Below are positions 1-5,806 of a stretch of 42,032 nt of DNA, in pieces; the first letter of the stretch is position 1, and each line of letters starts with the position of its first letter. Location of the stretch: the NCBI GenBank assembly GCA_021769725.1, contig JAETSI010000024.1, positions 1 through 42,032 of the forward strand, in the 5' to 3' direction. The notes under the pieces were generated by a model, which saw only the letters and a program-made list of their open reading frames with translations, had not been told where the DNA came from and searched no databases. The position numbers and the translations under genes were made by a program. The DNA comes from Oscillospiraceae bacterium (lineage in GTDB: Bacteria > Bacillota > Clostridia > Oscillospirales > Ruminococcaceae).

Positions 1-116
1 TTTGTTACTAATTGAGGGGATTTTGACAGATTTAGTTAGCGTGTAAAGACTGAACTTTTCCCATAAATACAGTATTTGCGCTATGTTGTACTGAACCCTT
101 TTTTGTGATATAATGT
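1..116. repeat. Terminal overlap of a circular genome (copy 1)
   Basis: These 116 bases are identical to 41917-42032, which follow directly after the endolysin stop codon. A lysis module running into an integrase is the usual junction in a temperate phage, so the duplication is best read as the overlap left when a circular genome is linearised. True terminal redundancy of packaged DNA is possible but less likely at this short length. The phage attachment site is expected somewhere in 41917/1-185 or in 1203-1625, but no core could be recognised without a host sequence. Confidence 0.9.
86..114 (+). promoter_or_regulatory. Sigma-A-like promoter facing the integrase 3' end
   Basis: A -35 like TTGTAC (86-91) and a perfect -10 TATAAT (109-114) are separated by exactly 17 bases. 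The predicted start site falls at about 120, at the edge of the strong palindrome at 122-163, so in the circular phage the transcript would end almost at once. In a prophage, recombination within this stretch could place the promoter next to host DNA. Promoter activity is inferred only. Confidence 0.4.
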
Positions 117-121
117 TTTTC

Positions 122-163
122 AAAAAGCCGGAAATGCTGAAAAATAAGCATTTCCGGCTTTTT
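122..163. terminator. Bidirectional intrinsic terminator
   Basis: A perfect 17-bp inverted repeat (122-138 with 147-163) encloses an 8-base loop. The stem starts with five A and ends with five T, so it reads as a Rho-independent terminator on both strands. It lies between the endolysin end (plus strand) and the integrase end (minus strand), where convergent transcription needs to be stopped. Confidence 0.85.
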
Positions 164-165
164 CT

Positions 166-186
166 GTTTCTAGTTTGTTTCTAGTT
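166..186. repeat. Two 10-bp direct repeats at the integrase stop
   Basis: GTTTCTAGTT occurs at 166-175 and again at 177-186, an 11-bp period. It sits between the terminator and the integrase stop codon. Short direct repeats beside an integrase gene may be integrase arm-type sites or part of attP. That role is a guess from position. Confidence 0.3.
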
Positions 187-1202
187 CAGCGCAAAAGTTC
201 AACCGTTTCCCGCAGCTGTTTCAGGGTTTTATGATTGTATACCCGGTTCCCCACGTCCTTTGACTTGTGGCCCATCAGCAGGTCAATACACTTCCTGTTT
301 CCCCCGGCATTGTCAAGGTTTGTTTCAAAAGTGTGCCTTGCTTCATGGGGCGTTTTATTAGCGCCGATCTTCTCCATGACACTGTTCCAAAATTCATAGT
401 ATTTGGATTGTGACAGCTTTTTTCCCTGATAACTGAACAGATACGGATCGCCCTGCTGGATCCTCTTTTCAATGTACGGCCAGATCCGGGAATGTATGGG
501 AACAATTCTACTTTTACCGGAAGCAGTTTTCACACCGCCTTGAAGGTACTTTTCATCCGTGTTCACCTGTTCAGTTTTCATGTTCAGCAATTCAGTGAGC
601 CGGAACCCGGTATAAATGTAGATCAGAACCGTGTCAGTCCATTCCTGATCCGCTATCTTCCAGAGGGCATCCACCTGTTCCACGGTAAAGGGTTCCCGTT
701 TGGTGTCAGGTATCGGCGGGGCCGTGGTTATCTGTGAATACATTTTGTCAATGATATTCATTTCAAAGGCGAAGCGGTCAAGGTGTCCAAACAGATTTTT
801 TATGGCCCACTGGGTAGAATATCCTTTTCCGCAGCTGTCAATGCAGTCCTGCATCTGATAGGCTTTCAAGCTGCGGTATTTCAGGCCGTAATATTTTGAA
901 CAGTGCTTGAAAGCAGATTTCAGGGAACTTTGCGTTGAGGTTCCAAGTTTAGGGGCCTTTATTTTCAGCCAGCGTTGATATAGAACCGCAAGCGTGACCT
1001 TTTCCCGGTCAATTTCCCACGGGCTATTGTTGTACTGGGCCAGAAGGATCAGGGCTTCCGTTTTGGTGGGCGCATATCCCACAGGGGCCTGTTTTGCATT
1101 TCCTTCTGCATCGTACACAGTGACCTTGACCACATAGGGCCTTGATCGCTTGCCTGATAGTTTGGTTACGCAGCCGTAACCGTTCGGATTGCGTTTTGAC
1201 AT
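186..1202 (-). CDS. int: Tyrosine-type site-specific integrase
   Basis: 338-residue tyrosine recombinase that would integrate and excise the phage genome by strand exchange at attP/attB. The N-terminal ~60 residues resemble an AP2-like arm-binding domain. A SAM-like core-binding domain spans about 65-160 and the catalytic domain about 170-335. Catalytic residues visible are Arg201 (TGFRLTELL), Lys225, His286 and Arg289 (HEARH), His312 (LLMGH) and the nucleophile Tyr322. The set is complete, so the enzyme should be active. The ATG at 1202 is preceded on the minus strand by AGGAAGG. It is read away from the repressor and ends 60 bp from the endolysin side of the circle, the standard attP-proximal position. 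An inverted repeat in its leader (1233-1282) may control it. Confidence 0.95.
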   Translation of the reverse strand: MSKRNPNGYGCVTKLSGKRSRPYVVKVTVYDAEGNAKQAPVGYAPTKTEALILLAQYNNSPWEIDREKVTLAVLYQRWLKIKAPKLGTSTQSSLKSAFKHCSKYYGLKYRSLKAYQMQDCIDSCGKGYSTQWAIKNLFGHLDRFAFEMNIIDKMYSQITTAPPIPDTKREPFTVEQVDALWKIADQEWTDTVLIYIYTGFRLTELLNMKTEQVNTDEKYLQGGVKTASGKSRIVPIHSRIWPYIEKRIQQGDPYLFSYQGKKLSQSKYYEFWNSVMEKIGANKTPHEARHTFETNLDNAGGNRKCIDLLMGHKSKDVGNRVYNHKTLKQLRETVELLR

Positions 1203-1232
1203 AAAAAATCATTCCTTCCTGCATTGTGAAAT

Positions 1233-1282
1233 ACAGAATGAAATGGTATAATTAGCTGGGGTTGCTGATCATTTCATTCTGT
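1233..1282 (-). promoter_or_regulatory. Inverted repeat in the integrase leader
   Basis: A perfect 13-bp inverted repeat (1233-1245 and 1270-1282) encloses 24 bases, ending 31 bp upstream of the integrase ATG. In RNA it would form a stem-loop just before the ribosome binding site; in DNA it could be an operator. Either would control integrase expression. A second hairpin (AACGCTG with CAGCGTT, about 1300-1326) lies just upstream. Confidence 0.45.
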
Positions 1283-1339
1283 AAATGGTTAGTGACTGGA
1301 ACGCTGGAAGCGCCAACTTTCAGCGTTCTATTTATTTTA

Positions 1340-1625
1340 GCGGTTACACATGGTTACGGTTGGTTACACTTGCGGTTACGGTTAAAAACCTTGATTTTAC
1401 GGGAAAGTTACGGTTGACACGGTTAAATTCCCATCTGCTTGAATATTTCAATTTTTCAATGCACTTTTACTATATTCAGTGTATAAAAAGAAAAATATAT
1501 AGTAGTAGGGGGTTTTAACCGTAACCATGTGTAACCCGTGACCGGAAACCATTGAAAATACAGCGTTTTCAGCGGTTACGGTTGAAGTATTTCAAGCGTG
1601 ACCAACTGTAACCATGACATGACCG
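1340..1625. promoter_or_regulatory. Iteron-rich non-coding block A (possible origin or regulator array)
   Basis: No gene is seen here. GGTTAC is repeated at 1342, 1352, 1362 and 1374 (10-10-12 bp phasing) and at 1574. The inverse GTAACC occurs at 1521, 1531 and 1608. A perfect 20-nt inverted repeat (1342-1361 and 1517-1536) flanks an AT-rich centre (about 1428-1510). Block 1378-1399 and block 1410-1427 recur unchanged, with the same 32-bp offset, at 16928-16949 and 16960-16977. Iterons in opposed arrays around an AT-rich segment suggest a replication origin or a multi-site protein-binding region. Integrase arm sites are an alternative. Confidence 0.55.
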
Positions 1626-2081
1626 TTAAAAGTCAATTTTGATAACATTTCCATGTATGCCAGTTATACGGCTTTTTCTTTTTTTTTTCCTATCTGGAAC
1701 AGTATTTTGCGGGTTGCTGTGAAAGTTGCTTATAAGGTCAAAGGCCAGCTTGCGCCCGTTTTCGTTCATTTCCAGATACATTTTTACAACTGAATAGGCT
1801 TCCTTCCCATAGCACCTATTGATCAGGTCACATATTTCAACTTCCTGTTCTAGCTGCTGGCGATCTATTTCCATTGGAACATCATGCCCCATGAGCCACG
1901 CAACATTAACAGAAAGTGCTTTTGCCAATTTGTAAAGAGCATCTTGCATTGGTTCATATTTTCCATTTTTATACTGGCTGATCTGTGCTTTTGGAAGTCC
2001 TGATTTTTCAGCAAGGTCTATTTGCCGCATCCCCCGGATTTCCATAGCAGCGATCAGCCTATTTCTAAATGTATCAGACAT
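1626..2081 (-). CDS. XRE-family lysogeny repressor (CI-like)
   Basis: 151-residue DNA-binding protein, the probable master repressor of lysogeny. Residues about 5-62 form an HTH_XRE fold (…QIDLAEKSGLPKAQISQYKNG…) with a clear recognition helix. The remainder is helical, probably for oligomerisation, with a basic stretch RKKKRK near residue 133. There is no S24 peptidase domain, so induction would not rely on RecA-stimulated self-cleavage; an antirepressor or other signal would be needed. Start ATG at 2081 follows AGGAAGGGAG. It is transcribed from its own promoter (2117-2145, minus strand) that overlaps a GTTAAG operator half-site, suggesting autoregulation. The divergent early operon starts on the other side. 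Confidence 0.85.
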   Translation of the reverse strand: MSDTFRNRLIAAMEIRGMRQIDLAEKSGLPKAQISQYKNGKYEPMQDALYKLAKALSVNVAWLMGHDVPMEIDRQQLEQEVEICDLINRCYGKEAYSVVKMYLEMNENGRKLAFDLISNFHSNPQNTVPDRKKKRKSRITGIHGNVIKIDF

Positions 2082-2116
2082 TTTTTATTGTTCTCCCTTC
2101 CTGATATTTCACCTAT

Positions 2117-2145
2117 ATTATAAAGCAAAGTTAAGTGTTTTTCAA
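2117..2145 (-). promoter_or_regulatory. Repressor promoter
   Basis: Read on the minus strand: -35 TTGAAA (2140-2145), 17-base spacer, -10 TATAAT (2117-2122), 36 bp upstream of the repressor ATG. The spacer contains a GTTAAG half-site (2130-2135), so the repressor could regulate its own synthesis. Confidence 0.7.
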
Positions 2146-2161
2146 CTGAACTTGAAAAAAA

Positions 2162-2177
2162 GTTAAGAAATCTTAAA
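2162..2177. promoter_or_regulatory. Operator O1 (GTTAAG palindrome)
   Basis: GTTAAGAAATCTTAAA is a near-perfect palindrome built from GTTAAGA half-sites. It lies between the divergent repressor and early promoters, just upstream of the early -35 box. The same 16-bp pattern recurs at 2223, 4410 and 11880. Confidence 0.65.
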
Positions 2178-2184
2178 AAAAGTG

Positions 2185-2213
2185 TTGACAGTTAATTTTT
2201 TTGATGGTACTAT
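2185..2213 (+). promoter_or_regulatory. Early rightward promoter (PR-like)
   Basis: -35 TTGACA (2185-2190, perfect consensus), 17-base spacer, -10 TACTAT (2208-2213). It drives the plus-strand early operon starting at 2293. Operators O1 and O2 bracket it, so repressor bound there would shut it off. Confidence 0.7.
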
Positions 2214-2222
2214 TGACATGAA

Positions 2223-2238
2223 GTTAAGACTTCTTAAC
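2223..2238. promoter_or_regulatory. Operator O2 (perfect GTTAAG palindrome)
   Basis: GTTAAGACTTCTTAAC is GTTAAGA and its inverse separated by two bases. It overlaps the expected start of early transcription. An identical copy is at 4410-4425. A further half-site (CTTAAC) is at about 2251. Confidence 0.7.
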
Positions 2239-2292
2239 TTCAAACAAACACTTAACTGCAATAAAAACCACAAAGAAAGGGCGGTCGAATAT

Positions 2293-2760
2293 ATGATAGT
2301 AAAGACTACAGCAGAAGCATGGGAAGCGGCAAACAAGATGCTTCCTACAGATTATCAGAAAGACGAAGAAAACAGCCAGCGGGCCGGTTATCCTATTTAC
2401 AGAAGCACCGCAGTAGACCACTACAATTTTTATATCTGTGATCTGAATGACCGTCTGGAAGTCAATATGAACGGTGAGAGCGTCAATATCTGGATCCGGG
2501 AAGAAGAACAGGGTGAAGATGTGGAAGTGACCGTCATAGCAAAAACTGGTGAAACCAGAACATACACCACATACGCAGCTTACAGAAAAGACTTCCGTTT
2601 CTTCTGGTCAAGTGGAAAAACGAATGAATATGAGGACGGAACGGAAAAGCACTTTGAAAAAATCATTCAGGCGTTACGGATGGTAAATGAGGACGAAGCG
2701 AAAATTGAAAGCCACAGAAACGGACTGACAACAGTTTTCACTTTCAGAAAGTTCAGATAG
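2293..2760 (+). CDS. Hypothetical early protein, 155 aa
   Basis: First gene of the early operon. I do not recognise its family. It is acidic, soluble and without signal peptide or membrane segment. It is rich in Tyr/Trp in the middle (IYRSTAVDHYNFYICDLNDR), which suggests a compact beta-rich fold. ATG 2293 is chosen because AAAGAAAGGG lies about 11 bases upstream. The reading frame is open back to 2182, but that stretch is the promoter/operator region and cannot be coding in the same transcript. Being first after the repressor-controlled promoter, it may act early in infection (host takeover, anti-repression); this is only position-based. Confidence 0.7.
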   Translation: MIVKTTAEAWEAANKMLPTDYQKDEENSQRAGYPIYRSTAVDHYNFYICDLNDRLEVNMNGESVNIWIREEEQGEDVEVTVIAKTGETRTYTTYAAYRKDFRFFWSSGKTNEYEDGTEKHFEKIIQALRMVNEDEAKIESHRNGLTTVFTFRKFR

Positions 2761-2771
2761 AAAAAATCCCT

Positions 2772-2795
2772 TCCCCGGCAGGGTAAAGCCGGGGA
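2772..2795 (+). promoter_or_regulatory. GC-rich hairpin in an intergenic leader
   Basis: An 8-bp stem (TCCCCGGC with GCCGGGGA) with an 8-base loop lies between two early genes, ending 14 bp before the next ATG. No T-run follows, so it looks like an RNA-stabilising or attenuating hairpin rather than a terminator. Confidence 0.4.
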
Positions 2796-2809
2796 GAAAG
2801 AAGGAAATC

Positions 2810-3025
2810 ATGGCAAGAGGAAAAGCGTTGACCTATGAAGAATTTGTTGCACTGGCTAAAGAAAACTACAACAAAGGCGGGGATGTCGTGGTGGAGTGCT
2901 GGGAACGGTATGAATTTGATTACTATGTAAAAGAGTTCGGGCCGGTGACAAAAACAAAAGCCTTGCAGATGTTCAGATTGTACAAAGCAAGGGAACGTGA
3001 ACAGGCTGCTATGGCTGAATGGTAA
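2810..3025 (+). CDS. Hypothetical protein, 71 aa
   Basis: Small helical protein (starts MARGKALTYEEFVALAKENY) of unknown function. Predicted helices and alternating charged/hydrophobic residues, no cysteines beyond one, no membrane segment. Strong ribosome binding site (AGAAAGAAGGA) before ATG 2810. It is part of the run of small early genes 2293-3414. The family is not recognised; similar short proteins are frequent in early operons of Clostridia phages. Confidence 0.65.
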   Translation: MARGKALTYEEFVALAKENYNKGGDVVVECWERYEFDYYVKEFGPVTKTKALQMFRLYKAREREQAAMAEW

Positions 3026-3042
3026 AGAAAGGGGTATTGAAT

Positions 3043-3234
3043 ATGACATTAGAAAAAATTTATGGTATAGGGCTACTCAAAGATGATACAGAAATATTCA
3101 TTCATCATGGTGAAGGGTTCCATGTACTTGCACACGGTAACTGGTATCAGGATGACGTTCTGGAATATATGCACCATGACATTGAATCTTTCACATGGAA
3201 GGATGACAACAAACTTTATATAGACGTGAAGTAA
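3043..3234 (+). CDS. Hypothetical protein, 63 aa
   Basis: Small acidic protein with many histidines (FIHHGEGFHVLAHGNW, YMHHDIESF). No family recognised. ATG 3043 is preferred because AAAGAAAGGGG precedes it at normal spacing; an upstream in-frame ATG at 3019 overlaps the previous gene and lacks its own site. The His clusters might bind metal, but no established motif is seen. Confidence 0.65.
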   Translation: MTLEKIYGIGLLKDDTEIFIHHGEGFHVLAHGNWYQDDVLEYMHHDIESFTWKDDNKLYIDVK

Positions 3235-3246
3235 GGGGGGCTGAAT

Positions 3247-3414
3247 ATGAAAAAATATTATGATCCTGAATATGACAGAATCGTTGATGAATCTGTACCA
3301 AAGAAACAATATGAATGGTTCGCCGCACAAAGCTGGTTTCATAAAACCTATGAAGAATTTTTGAAAGACAATTTCCTGAATGAAGATATGTCGGAAATTG
3401 TAGGGCCTATATAA
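3247..3414 (+). CDS. Hypothetical protein, 55 aa
   Basis: Short gene starting at ATG 3247 after the strong site AAGGGGGG and ending at TAA 3412-3414. The product begins MKKYYDPEYDRIVDES and is acidic and aromatic. Function unknown. Its stop codon sits in a small inverted repeat (GGGCC … GGCCC, 3402-3420), immediately before the non-coding stretch 3415-3730. Confidence 0.6.
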   Translation: MKKYYDPEYDRIVDESVPKKQYEWFAAQSWFHKTYEEFLKDNFLNEDMSEIVGPI

Positions 3415-3480
3415 AGGCCCGCCGTTAATGCAGCCGTAGACGGTCACAAGCCCGTGAAATGCAGAGTGACGGAAAATAAA

Positions 3481-3709
3481 CAGTAGCAGTCTTTTTATAA
3501 ACATTGTCTATTGTATGTCGGTCAACAAGTTTTCGCCCGGTTTTTAATGTGAAAACGGGGGTAGCGGTTTAAGGGAACCAACGCTTGAAAAATCCCTTTG
3601 TCGGATAGCAAGTTTTCAGGTTTTAGGGTGAAATCTGATAGGGCAAGACACGCCTGACTGTTTCAACGTGTGCTGACAATAGACGATTTTTATAAAAGGG
3701 CTGCTAATG
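3481..3709 (+). ncRNA. Candidate structured RNA closed by a 34-nt inverted repeat
   Basis: No protein gene is seen in 3415-3730. Arms 3481-3514 and 3676-3709 pair over 34 positions with 32 pairs (four of them G-U) and two mismatches. The enclosed 161 nt contain further local hairpins: GTTTT/GAAAAC with CCC/GGG near 3536-3562, AGCG/CGCT near 3563-3586, and ACACG/CGTGT near 3650-3672. CAAGTTTTC occurs twice. The upstream part 3419-3480 also has small inverted repeats (GTCAC/GTGAC). A structured RNA in the early transcript is the favoured reading. A miniature inverted-repeat element is possible, but no flanking target duplication is seen. Confidence 0.55.
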
Positions 3710-3730
3710 TCCAGAAAGGAAGGTTGAAAG

Positions 3731-4002
3731 TTGAACAAACAGAGAAGAAAACAGATCAGTGAAGTGGTCAGCCGGGTGGAATCTGTTCAGGCTGAATTGG
3801 AATCCTTGCTTGATGATATTCAGGGGATCATGGACGAAGAAACAGAATACCGTGATAATATCCCGGAAAATATGCAGGGCGGGGATCGCTATGAAATGGC
3901 TGATAATGCTTGCAGCGAACTGGAAGCAGCCATGAAACGCTGGACAATGCAAAAGACAGCCTTGAAGAAGTGGTTAGTTCATTAGAATCTGCTGCTGAAT
4001 AA
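3731..4002 (+). pseudogene. Small coiled-coil protein gene with a frameshift
   Basis: TTG start at 3731 follows AGAAAGGAAGG. The first ~69 residues are a coherent acidic, helical sequence (…ISEVVSRVESVQAELESLL…). After …SELEAAM (near 3934) the start frame turns into an atypical tail ending at TAG 3983-3985. The next frame instead continues sensibly as ETLDNAKDSLEEVVSSLES and ends at TAA 4000-4002, just before the next gene's ribosome binding site. One G is probably missing at about 3936-3937 (ATGAAA where ATGGAAA is expected). Either the gene is broken or the assembly has a one-base error. The function of the intact protein is unknown; the family looks like small helical early phage proteins. 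Confidence 0.6.
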
Positions 4003-4015
4003 GGGGGGTGATTTT

Positions 4016-4198
4016 GTGAAGCACATAGAAGCCGCATGGATCGAATAGATTTTGACTTTTGATGATCCGCACGAAGTTCAAAGCTATTTGGACGAACTGG
4101 ACAGTAAAGAGATCCAGTATTCTGTGATAAAGCGTGAAATGTCAATGCTGCGGATCCGGAAGCAGTACAACAAAAATACACTTTTAAGAAAGGGGTAA
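4016..4198 (+). pseudogene. Small gene interrupted by an in-frame amber codon
   Basis: GTG 4016 follows a strong GGGGGG site. The frame reads KHIEAAWIE, then TAG at 4046-4048, then continues open for another 49 codons (ILTFDDPHEVQSYLDELDS…) to TAA 4196-4198. The downstream part is a typical well-formed small protein directly abutting the next gene. A CAG-to-TAG (Gln to amber) change is the simplest explanation. TAG is an ordinary stop elsewhere here (e.g. 2758-2760, 23561-23563), so general recoding is not supported. Alternatives are a suppressor host or sequencing error. Confidence 0.55.
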
Positions 4199-4202
4199 AA
4201 GA

Positions 4203-4424
4203 ATGTTTGATTATTCTAAATTAAAAGGAAAAATCAAAGAAGTTTTTGGAACACAGTCAGCTTTTGCAAAAGCGATGGGGCTGTCTGGTGTTTCATTATC
4301 TTCAAAACTGAATAACATTACACATTTTACACAGGTAGAGATCAACCGGGCCTGTGAACTGCTTTCAATACCGGTTGAATTTATACCCGTATATTTTTTT
4401 ACGGAAAAAGTTAAGACTTCTTAA
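4203..4424 (+). CDS. Small HTH protein (DUF739-like, Cro-like)
   Basis: 73-residue DNA-binding protein resembling the DUF739 family of small phage HTH regulators. An HTH spans about residues 17-55 (TQSAFAKAMGLSGVSLSSKL as the two central helices). ATG 4203 follows AAGAAAGGGG. Its stop lies inside operator O3 (4410-4425), and a second HTH gene follows after 19 bp. It may act as a Cro-like counter-regulator or as an antirepressor-type switch component; which one cannot be told from sequence. Confidence 0.7.
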   Translation: MFDYSKLKGKIKEVFGTQSAFAKAMGLSGVSLSSKLNNITHFTQVEINRACELLSIPVEFIPVYFFTEKVKTS

Positions 4425-4425
4425 C
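4410..4425. promoter_or_regulatory. Operator O3 (perfect GTTAAG palindrome)
   Basis: Exact copy of O2 (GTTAAGACTTCTTAAC), placed over the stop codon of the upstream gene and 19 bp before the next ATG. Repressor binding here could block transcription into the replication genes or reduce an internal promoter; no clear promoter was identified. Confidence 0.6.
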
Positions 4426-4443
4426 TGGAAAGGGGTGAAGTTA

Positions 4444-4884
4444 ATGTTTGCAGAGAATTTGAAAGAGATCATGACCAGAAAGAAAGTCAGCGGTGCGGTA
4501 CTGGCAAGGAAAACCGGGTATAGCAAAGCGGCGATCAGTCAGTATGTGAACGGGATCAATGTCCCTTCACAGGAACGTGTGGAAGCTATCGCTGCGGTGT
4601 TGGGGGTGACGGTGGAAGAACTGACCGCTGCACCTGTTCAGAAGCCTACAGCGCCGCCGTGTAAGTGTACCATTCAGCCGTATGTTCAGCAGAAAGCCAC
4701 GTTGACCTGTAAGGAAGCCGCTACCCTGCTTCATAAACATGAAAGCTATGTCAGGAAAGGGTTAAGGGAAGGACGGCCCGGTTTTGAATACGGTTCAGCG
4801 GTCAAGACTTCCGGGAAATGGTCATATTGCATTTATGCTAATAAGTTCACAGAGATAACCGGGATCCCGGTAAATGCAGTTTAA
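4444..4884 (+). CDS. Two-domain HTH regulator (XRE plus excisionase-like)
   Basis: 146 residues. Residues about 5-60 are an XRE HTH (VLARKTGYSKAAISQYVNG). A proline-rich linker (~65-80) follows. A second domain at about 90-140 (LTCKEAATLLHKHESYVRKG … Trp/Tyr-rich end) resembles the winged-helix/excisionase-like DNA-binding fold of helix-turn-helix domain 17 proteins. ATG 4444 follows AAAGGGGTGAAG. Two DNA-binding domains on one chain suit a protein that bridges sites or combines regulator and recombination directionality roles. It could be the excisionase or an early activator; neither is proven. Confidence 0.65.
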   Translation: MFAENLKEIMTRKKVSGAVLARKTGYSKAAISQYVNGINVPSQERVEAIAAVLGVTVEELTAAPVQKPTAPPCKCTIQPYVQQKATLTCKEAATLLHKHESYVRKGLREGRPGFEYGSAVKTSGKWSYCIYANKFTEITGIPVNAV

Positions 4885-4903
4885 AAGAAAGCAGGTGAAA
4901 AGG

Positions 4904-5806
4904 ATGCCTAAAATTCAATATAAAGAAATAGCGTTCAGACAGAAAAGCCTTGACCTGATCAACCTGATCAATGGGGTTGTTACTGAATACAGCAAACAGG
5001 GGTATGAACTGACATTAAGACAGGTTTATTACCAGCTTGTGGCCCGTGGTTACATTGAGAACAACGAACGCAGCTATAAGAACATAAGGAACCTGATCAA
5101 CGATGGCCGTCTGGCCGGTCTGATTGACTGGAACAGTATCACGGACAGAACCCGGAACTTGCGCCACAATTCACACTGGGACAAACCGCAGGACGTGATC
5201 TACAGTGCAAAATATTCTTATTTGCTGGATAAATGGGAAGGTCAGCCGAACTATGTTGAAGTATGGGTTGAGAAGGATGCGCTGGTTGATATTGTCGGTC
5301 AGGCTTGTCAGCCGATTGACACGCCATATTTCAGCTGTAGGGGCTACACTTCACAGTCAGAAATGTGGACAGCTGCACAGCGTTTTTTGCGTCAGAACTA
5401 CAGGGAAGGCCGTTACATTATCCATTTAGGGGATCATGATCCATCCGGTATTGATATGACAAGGGACATTCAGGAACGGCTTGAAATGTTTGGCGCTGCT
5501 GTAAAGGTGAAGCGTGTAGCCCTGACAATGAATCAGGTCAAGACCTATAACCCGCCGCCGAACCCGGTAAAGATTACGGACAGCCGATGCGGGAAGTATA
5601 TTGACCAGTACGGTGAAGAAAGCTGGGAACTTGACGCACTGGAACCGCAGATGCTTGTGAATCTGATCAGGAATGAAGTCACGGCCCTGCGGGATGATGC
5701 ACTCTATCAGGCGATATGTGAACGGGAAGCGCAGGAAAAGGAAGAATTGCAGCTGTTAGTGGATAATTACGACATGGCTATTGATCACATAAGGGAGTGG
5801 CAATAA
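4904..5806 (+). CDS. TopoVI-A/Spo11-like protein (Topo mini-A candidate)
   Basis: 300 residues. The N-terminal part (~10-90) contains LTLRQVYYQLV, which fits the 5Y-CAP winged-helix motif of Spo11/TopoVI subunit A, with Tyr42 or Tyr43 as candidate DNA-cleaving residue. A TOPRIM-like domain follows: Glu113 (WVEKDAL) and the DxD pair Asp167/Asp169 (GDHDPSGIDM), which would hold Mg2+. At 300 aa it is shorter than TopoVI-A and no B-subunit ATPase is encoded, matching the stand-alone mini-A proteins reported from mobile elements. It could nick or cleave DNA at replication or recombination. ATG 4904 is used because AAAGAAAGCAGG and AAAAGG precede it. It overlaps the SNF2 gene by one base. Activity is inferred. 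Confidence 0.7.
   Translation: MPKIQYKEIAFRQKSLDLINLINGVVTEYSKQGYELTLRQVYYQLVARGYIENNERSYKNIRNLINDGRLAGLIDWNSITDRTRNLRHNSHWDKPQDVIYSAKYSYLLDKWEGQPNYVEVWVEKDALVDIVGQACQPIDTPYFSCRGYTSQSEMWTAAQRFLRQNYREGRYIIHLGDHDPSGIDMTRDIQERLEMFGAAVKVKRVALTMNQVKTYNPPPNPVKITDSRCGKYIDQYGEESWELDALEPQMLVNLIRNEVTALRDDALYQAICEREAQEKEELQLLVDNYDMAIDHIREWQ

Noticed and set aside
1285..1625. GGTTAC repeats as a CRISPR array or telomere-like repeat
   Set aside because: The repeat unit is only 6-8 bp, spacing is 10-12 bp, and both orientations occur. No spacer-length intervals are present, so iterons or protein sites fit better.
3419..3480. tRNA gene in the non-coding stretch
   Set aside because: Some short inverted repeats exist, but no cloverleaf with T-loop (GTTCRA) and acceptor stem could be formed.
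3481..3709. Retron msr/msd RNA or group II intron remnant
   Set aside because: No retron-type RT or intron-encoded protein is adjacent; the only RT is the DGR enzyme 35 kb away. The expected conserved intron domain V was not recognised.
4046..4048. Amber codon recoding across the genome
   Set aside because: TAG ends other intact genes normally (2758-2760, 23561-23563), so a genome-wide sense TAG is not supported.
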